64,000 nucleotides of DNA, from NCBI GenBank assembly GCA_002794735.1, contig NBAZ01000027.1:1-64000 (forward strand). Reading direction: 5' to 3'. The notes under the pieces are model-generated. The model saw only the letters and a list, made by a program, of their open reading frames with translations. It had not been told where the DNA came from and did not search any database. The position numbers were made by a program, and so were the translations under genes. Source of the DNA: Pyrrhoderma lamaoense (lineage: Eukaryota; Basidiomycota; Agaricomycetes; Hymenochaetales; Hymenochaetaceae). This document shows positions 12,779 to 24,299 of this stretch, piece after piece. Position 1 is the stretch's first letter. Every line of letters starts with the position of its first letter.

Positions 12779-15700
12779 TCATAAATTCGTAGAGTAAATG
12801 CAAGATTTTTTTGGGGAAAGTATGATATATACATATACATTCGTTACTGATGATAAGGAGTCTCTAAATAGGAAAAGAGTTAGTAGACCACCTGATGACC
12901 AATAGAGGTAATAATAAGATACTAAGAGAGAAACAGATGCAACGACGATAGCAGACGAGAGGTATAACGAATATCTGAGTATCCCAATAGTAGATACCGT
13001 ACGTTCTGGAACTGATAGAGATGAAGACAGTAGGAGGGGTAAAAGCGGTGGCGATTGTAAAAGGGGTTTCTCGAAAGAAATATCCTCACCACCGGAAAAT
13101 GTGAAGCATTCTATCCATCGTTCCCCTTCGTACCCTGTGAATTGTATTTTTGTTGAGAAGCAGGTGTTTAGAGTGCATATACATGGACCAAGTAGTAGAG
13201 AGTGACGAAGGTGTTTGGGAATCTAGATGAGTAAGTTATCGTTGTAGGACCAGCTAAGTGTTTGGCTGGTCGTAGTGCATTTATAATGCACTTTCTAACT
13301 CGCCCGAGAAGTCCATTGCTACTACTCGGCCGCGCGCCTCGTTCATTTCTCTTACTATTTAGCTTCACTTTCTACTCTTACTCGAGGGTAGGGTTCGTTT
13401 ATACGACCCCCTCGTTTCTGATAGCTTAAACCCTTCGTCCAGTGGCATATAGCCACCTGGACTCCATGCTTTCCTTATTATCTACCCTTTATCTCGCGTT
13501 TTGCTATATAAGCCTCCAGACTTGAGGCCGTAGTAGAAGGAGATCAGTTCCCAATCAATTCCTAGCGACTCCTCTCGGTCGCTATCATTCTACACCCCCG
13601 CCCTCCGAGTAGCTCTCTACTAGTCTCCTGTACTCTTTATCTACTACTCTTCTGCTTTATTAGGCTGCCGGGGCGCGCTTGTAACGCTCTGATCGTACTG
13701 CAAGTCGTCCGGGCGGACTGAAATACATACACTTCTACCTCAGACTACAGCCTCGGTCGGGGCTCTGTTCTATACGTTTCTACTACTTTTACTGGTCTGT
13801 GAAGTCTCAGCTTGCCTCGAGGTCTCTATCAGTCTCTACGGTCCGACCGAGATCTCGGCCGGACGGCCGAGGTCGAGTATCTCGCTTTTTAGCCCCCAAA
13901 TCTTAGCCTGAGCATCGTGTCTGGTGTAGGCAGACTCTAAACCCCACGTCCTCGCCACTAAATACGACACCAAGGTCAAAATCTGACCAAAACTTTAGTT
14001 TTCATCGTCATCCCTGTCCAGCCATCCAATACTGTCCATTTGCCATGTGCTTTGTTTCGGGGGCTCAGTGATAGACCATATTCGGATAACTCCGTCCCTG
14101 GATGCTGTAGCAAACTCGACTGCTTCGCTGTTGGACACCAGGGCGCAGATTATTTAAGGTATAGAGGGTAGACAAACGCTACATATTAATTCACAGGATG
14201 CTGAGTTCCGCAGATAAAAAGTACCATAATATACCGAAGTGATCTCCTTTCCGCTGGGTGAGAAACAAACAAAGTGTGCACCCTCTCTGATTGGACCGTA
14301 GACAGACTGGCCAATTCCAGCATCCCATACTATAATCTCCCACTCAGATGCAGAGACGATACGAGAGCCATCGTGGGAGAAACTCACGGATATAGCCGGG
14401 TCTGAATGTCCTTGTAGGGGTGACTAGTTGTTTGCCATTCGATGCGTCCCAAACGAGAAGGGAATTATTCAACAGGTTGATTGCAATCATCTTTCCGTCT
14501 GGGAGTAAACGAGTTTCTGGGAAGGTAGAGACCAGCACTTGTCGCGTACAAACAGAGAAGGGTATATCAACAGATCACTAGTCGACCAGAGAAGTGGACT
14601 CATCTCCTTCATTATTACACTTTGGACCTTCCACACTTTGATTCCAGTACTCAATAACGCTACTATATACTCTCCATCAGGAGAAATGGCAACAAAGATG
14701 ACCTCTTCTGAGAGACCTTCAAACTGCTCCTGAATAATCTTACCACTGGCCGCGTCACACACTACAATATTATGCCCAGTGTCTCTAGTCTTTCTCCATT
14801 CACAGAGGACTTGACGAATTCCACATGTTTCCACTTTTCTTGGACTGGATTGATGAGAGAAACTCCAGTAACTGCATCCCACACATGTACTCCTCTTGAC
14901 GTTGCTGATATAATGCGTCTCCCATCAGATGAGTATGAAATATCGTACAATATGCTTTTGTCGTCATTAAGTCTTGCAATAGGTGGTCTCTCATCAATGC
15001 GTTCGACACGCACAAGGGCGCCAGGTCTTACTTGCTTCATGTAATGCTGAGTGACTATAGAATTCTGTTGCATCAAGGGAAGAAAGGACATATAGATGTG
15101 ACGGTTGCTTTCCAGTATCGGGTGGAGAAACGTTTTGAACTGATTATCAGCATCTTGTATAATTGTTTTCAGTTGTGGATGTTTATTCTTTAATTTATAT
15201 CTTTAAGCTGACCCATAACTTGTTATCACGTCAAACAATGTACCGCAAGCCAGTCGATGGCACCATTCAATGATACTCCTCCTTTCCCTCATGCTGAAGA
15301 CACCGACATTAGATGGAAATGCGATGCCTCTTCATAAGTAATGCTCAGAATCTCGAGCCAGAATAATAGTCGATTAAGAGCGAATGGTTCTAGCTTGCAG
15401 GACAACTCGTCCGTGAAAACAGCTTCTTGTAGGTGCAAGGCCCAATTCCTGCAGACATATCGCAAATACCACGGAATATTTTCTGCTGTTCTCTTTTTGA
15501 GCTTGAGTACATCTATGTTCCTCTTAAACGACGTCTCCAGGCTACATATATTGAATTGAAGACGCTTCTTCATCACATCAAAACAAAGGTGCGCGATGAT
15601 GTCTTTCTGTCTTTCTGTCTTTCTTCATCAATAAACTATGCCTTCCCGCGCACGTTCTCCGACGTCAAGTAATCATATAGCGAGGCGTGGAACTGAATGG

Positions 15701-17044
15701 GTTGATCGGATCGGTTGGGGTCAAACTCAATTAGTGAGTGCAGTGAGTTGAGTATACTCCATGCCCTTCCGTGTTCAGAATTCAGCAGATTACTGATCAT
15801 CTCCTCAGATAGTGGCTCCTTTCCGAACATGATTAACGAAAGTACATTAGCAAAGTCAGTTCTCATCTTTTCATCCCAGTATAGAGCCTTTTCAAATACG
15901 CTCTCATATAGGCTATCAAGTGATCCAGACAATGCTTTTGTAGTAGCGATCCGCTTCAGCTCTTTACCCATACTTCCTCTCTTCTCTTTTATCAGTTTAA
16001 CAACTGTTACCGCCCAAATAAAGAGCCCATTTGCAGCACTGCTAAGAGTACGTGTGTATTCCTCCCATTTATGGCCTAATAATCGTTCAATTTCTTTCTC
16101 GCGCCCGAGCTCATCTCTTAAAAAGAGATAACGTCATTTTCAATATACGGATCGCCTTGAACCCAGATTGTTCGTATACCCTCTAGTTCCCCCGAGGAAA
16201 TGACATCACTTTCTGGTCTACTGGTGACAAGAATACGGTATCTGGGCGGTAATGTACGCAGTTTCTCTTTGATCAAACGGATGTACTGCGCCCGAGACTC
16301 TCGATTCCCGCACTCGTCGAGAGCATCGATAACAACTAGAACATAGCTTTTCTCTCCTTTCTCACTATTTTCAACAGTGTGAAGTGGACCGTAAAGCAAC
16401 TGCTCAAAAGACCTCTCGGGTGATGCAATCTGCATCCCGGGCTTGTCAATCTCGGTTTTTACGGCTTTAGCAACCTTTGAATCTTGACTAGCTAAGTCGA
16501 ATGCGATGGTTCGAAAGATGGACTCTGGATTACTTTTTCCCCTCACAAAGTACTGCTCAGAACCGAGTTGATCTCGATACGTGCGGGCAATCGTCGACGC
16601 AACTGTACTCTTCCCTATCCCTGCACCTCCAAGTAAAAGAAGAACATTCAGCGCTTCCCTGCTTTCGAACCACACACTGATTCTCCAACTCGCGTGTTCT
16701 CAAGACACTCTCTTCCACCAGGATGAGTCATATGTCTTGGGTCCAGCTTCTTCCTCAATTCTATCGGAATCTTTGGTTACAATAAGTTTACAAGTATAAC
16801 TTGATACTCTCACCTTCTAGTATTTCCCTCCGTACTCTCTGCCTCCTTGTAAGTATTGAAAAAAAGAGAAAATCAGTCTTTTCAAATCAATTGCAGATGA
16901 TCTTGTATATCTACCGCGACTGGTATCTAAAGCGTTGATGTTCACATTCGTTCCAATGTTATTAATATTTGTCTGATTTCCAGACACATCATGATACGCC
17001 CCAATTTCTGCTTGAGAATTTCCCCCTATTTGTTTAAAAGTCAT
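12779..17044 (-). pseudogene. NWD-3: class II NACHT-WD40 gene with membrane tail, broken and split by element E3
   Basis: Exon 1 (from 17044) opens MTFKQIGGNSQAEIGAY and continues HDVSGNQTNINNIG. The micro-exon near 16.84 kb is one base short of the 33 nt seen in NWD-4 and -6 and reads into a stop. NACHT pieces follow: GGAGIGKST, VLVVIDALDECG, RILVTSRPESDV (16118-16675); LYESVFEKALYWDEK (15636-15971); RYVCRNWALHLQEAV (15289-15576). WD40 blades lie at 14.15-15.1 kb in several frames. Element E3 (13243-14004) interrupts the tail. Beyond it the frame resumes (TLNTCFSTKIQFTGYEG), then an acidic/Pro-containing linker and a hydrophobic stretch (YLSSAIVVASVSLLVSYYY), with a stop near 12779. Clearly non-functional as it stands. 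It supports the class II tail design independently of NWD-4 and -6. Confidence 0.88.
13243..14004 (+). mobile_element. Solo-LTR-like element E3, complete, inserted in NWD-3
   Basis: 762 bp, starting TGTAGGACCAGC and ending AGTTTTCA, flanked on both sides by TCGT (13239-13242 and 14005-14008). The core includes CCAGTGGCATATAGCCACC and a TATATAAGCCTCCAG promoter-like box. No gag/pol sequence is present. TG..CA ends plus a short target duplication fit a solo LTR; a non-autonomous element of another type is possible. It disrupts the C-terminal coding sequence of NWD-3, as NWD-4 shows the same coding segment uninterrupted. Confidence 0.85.
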
Positions 17045-17399
17045 GGTGCGAAGTATATTCGTGTTCAAGTATAATACTATTGAACGGGATAGTTTACAGT
17101 AAAAATGTGTATTACACCGTAATATCTCAGACGTTTCAGTGAATAAGCTAAAGGCACCACAAAAATATGTATGATAACAAGCAGAGTATGAGTGCGTGTC
17201 AAGCTTTCCATGAACTCTGGCATAACTTCTTATCTGATGAATCCAATCACTTGATACATCTTGTAAGACTATCCTTATCAGAATACTGAGTGATTATTAA
17301 TATTGTTTCCCACTGTTCCTAACGCATTTCCCCCCTTCTCGTTGCACGATTCTATGCTGCTACGTTGGTAAATCTTCTTTCCCGTAGCTTCATGAGTAT

Positions 17400-18640
17400 G
17401 AGATCCCTGCAAACTGCCCCTAGATAATCATGCCAGTGGCTGCATCCATACTATGATTTTGTACTTAATCTCTTTCCGTTCGCAGAGAATATGATAGACT
17501 CTATATATATCCAATCTTCTTCAGCTGGAATGGCGAGGGGGATTTTACTAACCACATCCCATACATATACTCCTTTTGATGTCGCAGATGTAATCCATGT
17601 CCCATCTGAAGAGTAAGAAATAGCGTACAGTCTGCCGTCGCTGTAGTTACTACATGCCATAGGCGGTCTCTCATCAACGCATTCAACATATGCAAGGGCT
17701 CAGGGATTTACAGAGGAGAAAGGACATATAGATGTGTGGGGTACACTCCGATATTGGTTTGGAAAATGTCTTGAACTACGTATCAGCATCTTGTAGAAAG
17801 CTCGTTGAAAACTAAACTTTTGGTCAGATTTTGACCTTGGTGTCGTATTTAGTGGCAAGGACTTGGGGTTTAGAGTCTGCCTACACCATACACGATGCTC
17901 TGGCTCAGATTTGAGGGCTAAAAGCGAGTAACTCGACTTCGGCGGAGCGTAGAGAAAGATAGAGACCTTGGGTCGAGCTGAGGCTTCACAGACTAGTAAT
18001 AGTAGTAGAATAGTACCCCAACCGAAGCTGCGATTTGAGACAAATGTGTATGTATTTCAGTCCGCCGGACGACTTGCAGTACGGTCAGAGCTTTACAAGC
18101 GCGTCCGGGAAGCCTTACAAAGCTTCGAGTAGTAGATAAAGAGTACAGGCGACACCAGAGTGCTACTTCGGGGGGGGGGATAGATTGTGAGGAATTGACT
18201 GATTCTCACTACAGCCTCAAGTCTGGAGGCTTATATATCGAAACGCGAGATAAAGGGTAGATAACAAGGAAAGCATGGTTTCCAGGTGGCTATATGCCAC
18301 TGGACGAAGGGTTTAAGCTATCAGAAATGAGGGGGTCGTATAAACGAACCCTACCCTCGAGTAAGAGTAGAAAGTGAAGCTAAATAGTAAGAGAAATGAA
18401 GGAGGCGCGCGGCCGAGTAGTAGCAATGGACTTCTCGGGCGAGTTAGAAAGTGCATTATAAATGCACTACGACCGGCCAAACACTTAGCTGGTCCTACAT
18501 CGTCAGTTGTGGGTGTTTATCTTAGAAGACTTAAATCTCAGTTGTCCCAGAATGCAAACTTGTACTAATTTAGCTCACGTTAAGCCAATCAATGACATCG
18601 CTCAATGGCAATGATAATTTTCTTTGCCGTTTCTCCCCGG
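17400..18640 (-). pseudogene. NWD relic split by element E4
   Basis: On the high-coordinate side of E4 (18500-18640) the minus strand reads ...DVIDWLN followed by a GTGAGC donor and intron-like sequence ending in a match to the class II NACHT/WD40 junction. On the low side (17451-17805) it continues as FLQDADT and the first WD40 blades (AISYSSDGTWITSATSKGVYVW). The two sides join exactly if E4 and one TCGT are removed, so this was one locus. Most of the NACHT domain and the later blades are absent. Confidence 0.75.
17806..18499 (-). mobile_element. Solo-LTR-like element E4, complete, inserted in an NWD relic
   Basis: 694 bp in reverse orientation: starts TGAAAACTAAAC, ends GGTCCTACA, with TCGT on both sides (17802-17805, 18500-18503). 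It lacks the palindromic GC-rich block CGGCCGTCCGGCCGAG present in E3 and E6, so it defines a second subfamily shared with E5. It has a run of 10 G at 18170-18179. Confidence 0.85.
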
Positions 18641-18659
18641 TAAGCCTCATCAATAAAGA

Positions 18660-18860
18660 CCTATATAAGGACCATAGTATATCATCACCCTTGTCCAACC
18701 ATCCATTATTGTCCATTTGCCATATGATTTGCTCTGAATCTCACTAACAGACCATATTCTGATAACTCTATCCTGGATATCTGTGGCAAATTCGATTGAA
18801 TCACAGACAGACACAGGAAAATGCACTATTGAGGTATTAGAGAAGATTTAGATAGACAAT
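18660..18860 (-). pseudogene. C-terminal WD40 relic
   Basis: The minus strand encodes pieces matching the class II ending (DNNGWLDKGDD, and an RVIRIWSVSE-like blade), comparable to 21230-21340 in NWD-4. It stops after ~200 bases. It lies 5' of, not 3' to, the junction fragment at 18500-18640, so it derives from a different copy or a rearrangement. Confidence 0.6.
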
Positions 18861-19221
18861 TGCGGAATGAAACATTAGCGGATGGTGTACCTCACATATA
18901 AATAGAGCCAATTATGTTGTATAAACATGAATAAAGATGGTAAATAAATAATAAAAGAAAGATAAGACGTGTTGATGCGTAAAGGAATAATTAGATTATC
19001 TGCTTTATATTATTTATTCTCATGGACAAACATACATATGAGCATTACTACATGTAAGAACTACAGAAAAAGCGAAATTACTATACATCAACATGGATTA
19101 CGAGTTTTTTGAGTTAGAATTATATCACATTACGAAGTGAGCTATATGTTCAAGGTCACAAGACACCTTCGGCTAGAATGTATTATGTAGATGTATATTT
19201 TTGATTGCGAAAGGAAAAATG

Positions 19222-20736
19222 TTACATCCATAATCCACAGAGTGCGTAGGTGGTGATTGTGTGTGCTTGGTCGGAGAGAGAATTGTCAGAGGCCATGATC
19301 GTTTGGAGATCTGTCATATATATAGATAATTGTGATTTTATCAGTGATCCAATTTGACTCGAGGGAAGGAAGGAGGGGTGGAGTAGAACACTAACCAAGG
19401 TAAGCCACAAACTCATTCGAAATAAGATTCGTAGCGAGTAACTGCGAGACCCTCAAGATCTCACTACGAGGAACTCCAATGAAGAACGTAACAGGATAAA
19501 ACACGTATCCAATAACCAACTGTAACGTCAACTCATGAATCCCAAACCCTTTCCCAATCCAGGTGAGTAAGCCGTTGATAGCAGCCACAAGGGACACGAT
19601 CGTCAACACGTTCGTCAGGATCGATCCGGCGACCATTAACCCGAACCAGGCTCCCTTGGAGAACGCGTGAAGAGCGTTCGCGGGCGGGTTCTTGTCTGCG
19701 TCTCCTCGGTCTACAACGATCGTGCCCCGTATGACGGGTTCGTCGTCTTCGGGCATGCGCATCTTACTGATGGCGGTCGAGGCTGGGATGGACATGATGG
19801 AGGCCGTAACAAGGTTTTGGGCGGGTACTCCAAGGGCGATGTATGCGGATAACACGGAACTGGCGATAGTTGAGAAACCTAAAGTAATGAATGATAAGCA
19901 TATCAAAGAAAGTATAAGTGAAAAGAGATATGAGGGGAAGGGAAAGGAAGAGAAGGAGGAGAAAGAGTGGATGTAGCTCTTTGGGGATGAACGGGGAGGG
20001 TGAAAGGGAACGGTACCGAGAGAAAGACGAATTATTTTAGGAAAAAAGGACTTGTGTATTAACGTACCAGAAGTCATGGTTAAGTGAAGCTCAGATTCAG
20101 TCATAAGGTCAACATAAGGTTTGACGAGACAAGCACTCTCACCCTGCCCAATCCAGGGAGAGGATGCGGCTACAACGGCCTCGGCACCAGAGACGTTCAT
20201 AATCTTGAAGAAGAACTAGCAAAGTTCTTGATCAACCATTGCATTACACCGAGCTGATAGAAACATTACATTTGGTAAGTAAAAAAGGGAATAAAGTATT
20301 AGTCATTATCCACGAGATTACTCACATAGTACATCATCTGAACAAATGCAATGAAGAAGATAATCTCCGAGAGCTGTGATGATTTTTTCGTCAGAACACC
20401 AAGAAAAAAGAAATACGATACCAATCGTCATCTAAAACTACCACTCACAGTATTAACGAAGAAGAACCCATTATCAACGAAATCCGTGCTAAAGAAGAAC
20501 GCAGCTCCCTCAAGACCCTGTTTCAAGAAATCACTAGCAAGAGTTGCAAGCCACTGGAAGATAGAGAAGCCAGCGCCACTCTTGAGTACGAACATAGCGA
20601 TCGCTTGTTGTAAAAAGAGTCTGACAATCACTGTTGGCCATGGAATGGCTTTACGATCCTTGGAAGCAATGAAGAACCCGAATTGGAAGACGAATAAACC
20701 GAGAACGTTGATCGCTCGATCTCCATAGTTGTAACC
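19222..20736 (-). pseudogene. Truncated concentrative nucleoside transporter (CNT family)
   Basis: Five phase-matched exons (20736-20449, 20373-20326, 20253-20068, 19878-19396, 19310-19222) encode ~360 residues. CNT signatures: MYYLGVMQWLI across one junction, [48 protein letters not shown] and TYALCG. Known role of the family: ion-coupled uptake of nucleosides across the plasma membrane. Two things mark it as a relic. The N-terminal membrane helices are missing, as upstream is only ~180 bases before the NWD-4 tail. The C-terminus stops at TYALCGLWM, where the family continues into further helices. One base is also missing between KNFA and FFFKI (about 20212). Intron positions are retained, so this is DNA-level truncation, not a retrocopy. 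Confidence 0.8.
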
Positions 20737-20917
20737 CTACATACAACCAAACACCCAAGATCAAACAAAAAAAAAGTTGCGTTTATTGAGCCAAGTAGAA
20801 CACAGATGTAGCGTTGTCGTCCACAAAGTGCAGTTGTCGATTGTTTTTGGGTTGTTTGTTTGGTCATCACGTTGATTACAAATACGTTTTTAGAATGCGT
20901 AGAGCAAAAGAAATTGT

Positions 20918-23900
20918 CTAATACAAGACATAACGAGATACAAAAGTGGAGAAACATGCGATGATGATAGCAAAGAAAAGGTAGGGGAACAAAGTTTTAA
21001 ATCGCATTTTATCTAAGAACGTACTCAGTAGTGTAGTTTTAGGAGGTGGAAGTAGCATCTCTAGTGTAATATCCTCTCCATTTCCATTGGGAAAAGTAAA
21101 ACATTCAGTCCATCGAGCTCCTTCATAACCTGTGAAAGTTATTCTTGTTGAAAAGGAGTATTCAATGTGCATACGCATGGTCCAAATGAAAGAGAGCGAC
21201 GAAGATCTGCGGGAACCCAGATGAGTAGTAGGTTATCGCCACCCTTGGTCAGCCATCCATCATCGTCCATCTGCCATGTACCTTGCTCCAAGCTCTCATT
21301 CGTGGACCATATTCGAATGACTCCATCCTTAGATGCTGTAGCAAATTCAATATTCTCGTTGTCGAATGTAGGGAAGTGGTCTATTGAGGAGATGTTGGTC
21401 TTCTTAGTTTCGAAACATATAGATGAAGGAGGCTTTGATGGACAAACACGGAACAAAAGATCACCGGATCGTGCGTTCCATAGAAAAACGGTGTCTTTCA
21501 ATGCTGAGATGATCCACTTTCTGTTAGGTGAGAAGCAAACTCTGCTTGCACCCTGCTTAATTGGATTACCAATAACGTGTCCAGTTCTGGTATCCCATAC
21601 GATTATTTCTTCACTAGATGCAGAGACGATGCGAGAATCATCGAGGGAGAATTGCATGGAACCGGCAGAGGCTGAATGTCCTCGGAGTTCAAAAAGTTGC
21701 ACTCTACTCGATACATCCCAAATGCGGATAGATTTGTCCCACAATGAGCAGGCAATCTTCTGTCCGTCCTGTGAGTAAACAAGTGTTTGGACCATTGAGT
21801 CGGCCCGTATAGTAAACAAGTAGCGTCCACTGTTGGCATCTCTCAGTATGATATCATAGGGTTGGTTAGACATATGGAAACGGGTAATAGCATCCGAACA
21901 TGTTGCTAGATAATCTCCATCAGGGGAAATCGAGACACATAGAATTTGAGTGTGTGGTCTCAAAGGGACTTCAAATTTACCCTGAACAACTTCGCCACTA
22001 GCCGCGTCCTTCACTATCATATCGCTTTGCGAATCCACAAGCACTACTCTCTTTCTATTCCCAGAGAACTTGGCATACGCGAATGTTTTCTGCTCTTTTA
22101 CAATGGCGCGGGGCTTCCCATTCACTGCATCCCATGCATATATTCCATCTGAGGAGACCGATGTGATGTATTCCCCATTTGGTGAATAAGCAATAGAGTA
22201 TATAGAACTATTCCTCCTGTCCAAACTAATGCATGCTGTAGGCGGTTTCTTATCAACACGTTCGATAATTGTAAGAGTATCACACTTTGCTCGCTTCGCA
22301 TAGAGCTCGGAAATAGTTGAACTTTGCTTCATGAAAGGAAGAAAAGTCATATAAATGTGGGGGGTACTCTCCAGTATTGGCCGGGAAAACTTCTTGAGCT
22401 GCATATCAGCATTTTGCAAGATTCCTTGCAATTTCTTGTGTTTGCCCTGTAACACCCATCTTTTAGTTCATCAAGAACACAGATTCATGTCGACTAACGT
22501 ACCGCAAGCCAACAGATCACACCTCCGAGTGAAAACTGTCTTTCCTTCCACTGATCACTTGCCCACAAATATTCGTGACTTAATCGCTGTACATGGGTGA
22601 GGCTCAAAACCTCAATCCAGAAGAGGAATCGATTAAGAGTGAAGGTCTCCAGTTCGTGTACCAACCCGTCTGATAAAACAGCTTCTTGCAGGTGCAAAGC
22701 CCAGTTCCTGCAAGCATATTGTAGATGTTTGGGGATATTCTTCTCTATTCTGTCTCTGAGATCATCCACATCTCCATTCCTTTTGAATGATGTCTCCAAA
22801 TTACATATATTGAATCGAAGATGCTTCTTCATAACATCAAAACAAAGGTGCGCAATCCACTCTTTCTGTCTTCTTTCGTCAATAAACCATGGCTTCTCAC
22901 GTGTGTTCTCAGACGTCAAGTAATCATACAGTGAGGCATGGAATGTTAAGAGTTGGTCGGATTGGTCAGGATTAAACATAATCAGCGAGCGCAACGAGAC
23001 GAGTATCCCTCCTGAATCAATACCCAACATCTTTTCAATGGATGCTCCAGAAAATCCCCCCTTTCCAAAGAAGATGAGTGAGAATACTTCCGAGAAGTTA
23101 GTTATCATATTTTGGTCCCAGTATAGGGAATTGCCAAGTATATCCTCATACAATTTGTCGAGTGATCCGGATAACGATCCTTTTGCAACCAATCGCTTCA
23201 GCTCACGCCCCATACTCCCCGGCCTCTCCTTGATGAGCTCAATAGCCGTTGCTGCCCAAATGAATAATCCGTTTGCAGCAGCGCAAAGAGCTCGTACGTT
23301 CTCCTCCCATTTAGAATCCATTGCTATTTCAGGTAGATGCCCTAGTTCGTTCTTTATGTAGAGTAAAATATCATTATTAGCGCCCGGTTCTCGTTCAATC
23401 CAGATCTTGTAAGTTCTCGGTTTCCCATAAAATGAAACAATGTCGCACTCTGGCCTACTAGTGAGAAGAAAGCGGTACCGAGCAGGCAGTTTGGGTAATT
23501 CATCCTTGAGCACCCTGACGTACTCTTCCCGAGAACCTCGGTCGCCGCACTCGTCTAAGGCATCAAGAATGACAAGAACATTGCCATCATCACCACTTTT
23601 TCTTTCTTCAACATTATGAAGTGGATCGTAAAGCAATTGCACGAAGGATCTTCTCACGGATGTGGATCGAGCACTTCCTTTGAGCTTTGGTTTGACAGCA
23701 TCAGCAAATACATGATCTCGCCTAGCTAGATCACTTGCAATTGTTCGGAAAATGGTCTTTGGGTCGCTCCTTCCTCTCTCGAAATATTGCTCTGATCCAG
23801 TTTGGCTTCGGTGTTTGAACGCGACCGTTGCAGCAACTGTACTTTTGCCTGTACCGGCACCTCCCACTAAAAAGAGTACATTAGGTGCTTTTGTATCCTC

Positions 23901-24289
23901 AAACCACTCGTCAATCTTTCGCAGTAGCTCGACTCGTGTCCCTCTCAAGCACTCCTTATGAATATATCTAATTAAATATCTCAGTCTCGAACACCCTATT
24001 ATCTGTTGGAAGAATCATTAACCATTGTATATAACTTGATATCAAACGAACCTTCTACAAGCCAGTACCTTCTTTCAAAATCACCTTATCGATGTCAAAA
24101 AAAGGTAATTAGCTTCTCTGAGTAGTTCCCCACCTAATCTCATATCTTACTGGATGTAGGCACGTCTCTGGTGTCGATGTGAACGTTCCCACCAACGTCA
24201 CTAACGTTGATTCTTGTCACATTGCCAGCTGTATCATTATATGTCCCATAATCTGCTCGCGAATTTTCTCCTACAAGATTTGAGGGCAT
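20918..24289 (-). CDS. NWD-4: class II NACHT-WD40 protein with hydrophobic tail (frame break near the C-terminus)
   Basis: Exons: 24289-24151, a 33-nt micro-exon 24084-24052, 23995-22503, 22446 onward; phases agree. Leader MPSNLVGENSRADYGTYND, then GGNVHID. NACHT: GGAGTGKST, VLVILDALDECG, RFLLTSRPECDI, NGLFIWAATA. Only about seven WD40 blades follow (one propeller), then DDDGWLTKGGDNLLLIWVP. The frame stops at 21139-21141 after CTLNTPFQQE. In another frame the family tail continues at once (FSTRITFTGYEGARW), then a Pro-containing linker and the C-terminal hydrophobic segment FPYLFFAIIIACFSTFV, stopping at 20918. Restoring one base next to the CC/TTTT runs near 21150 would align it with NWD-3 and NWD-6. 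If the break is real, the protein (about 990 aa) loses its membrane tail. Confidence 0.85.
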
Positions 24290-24299
24290 AGTACGAAAT

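Noticed and set aside
13240..14010. Reading the 0.76-kb element as a MITE with terminal inverted repeats
   Set aside because: The two ends (TGTAGGACC and TTTTCA) are not inverted copies of each other. TG..CA with a 4-bp duplication fits an LTR better.
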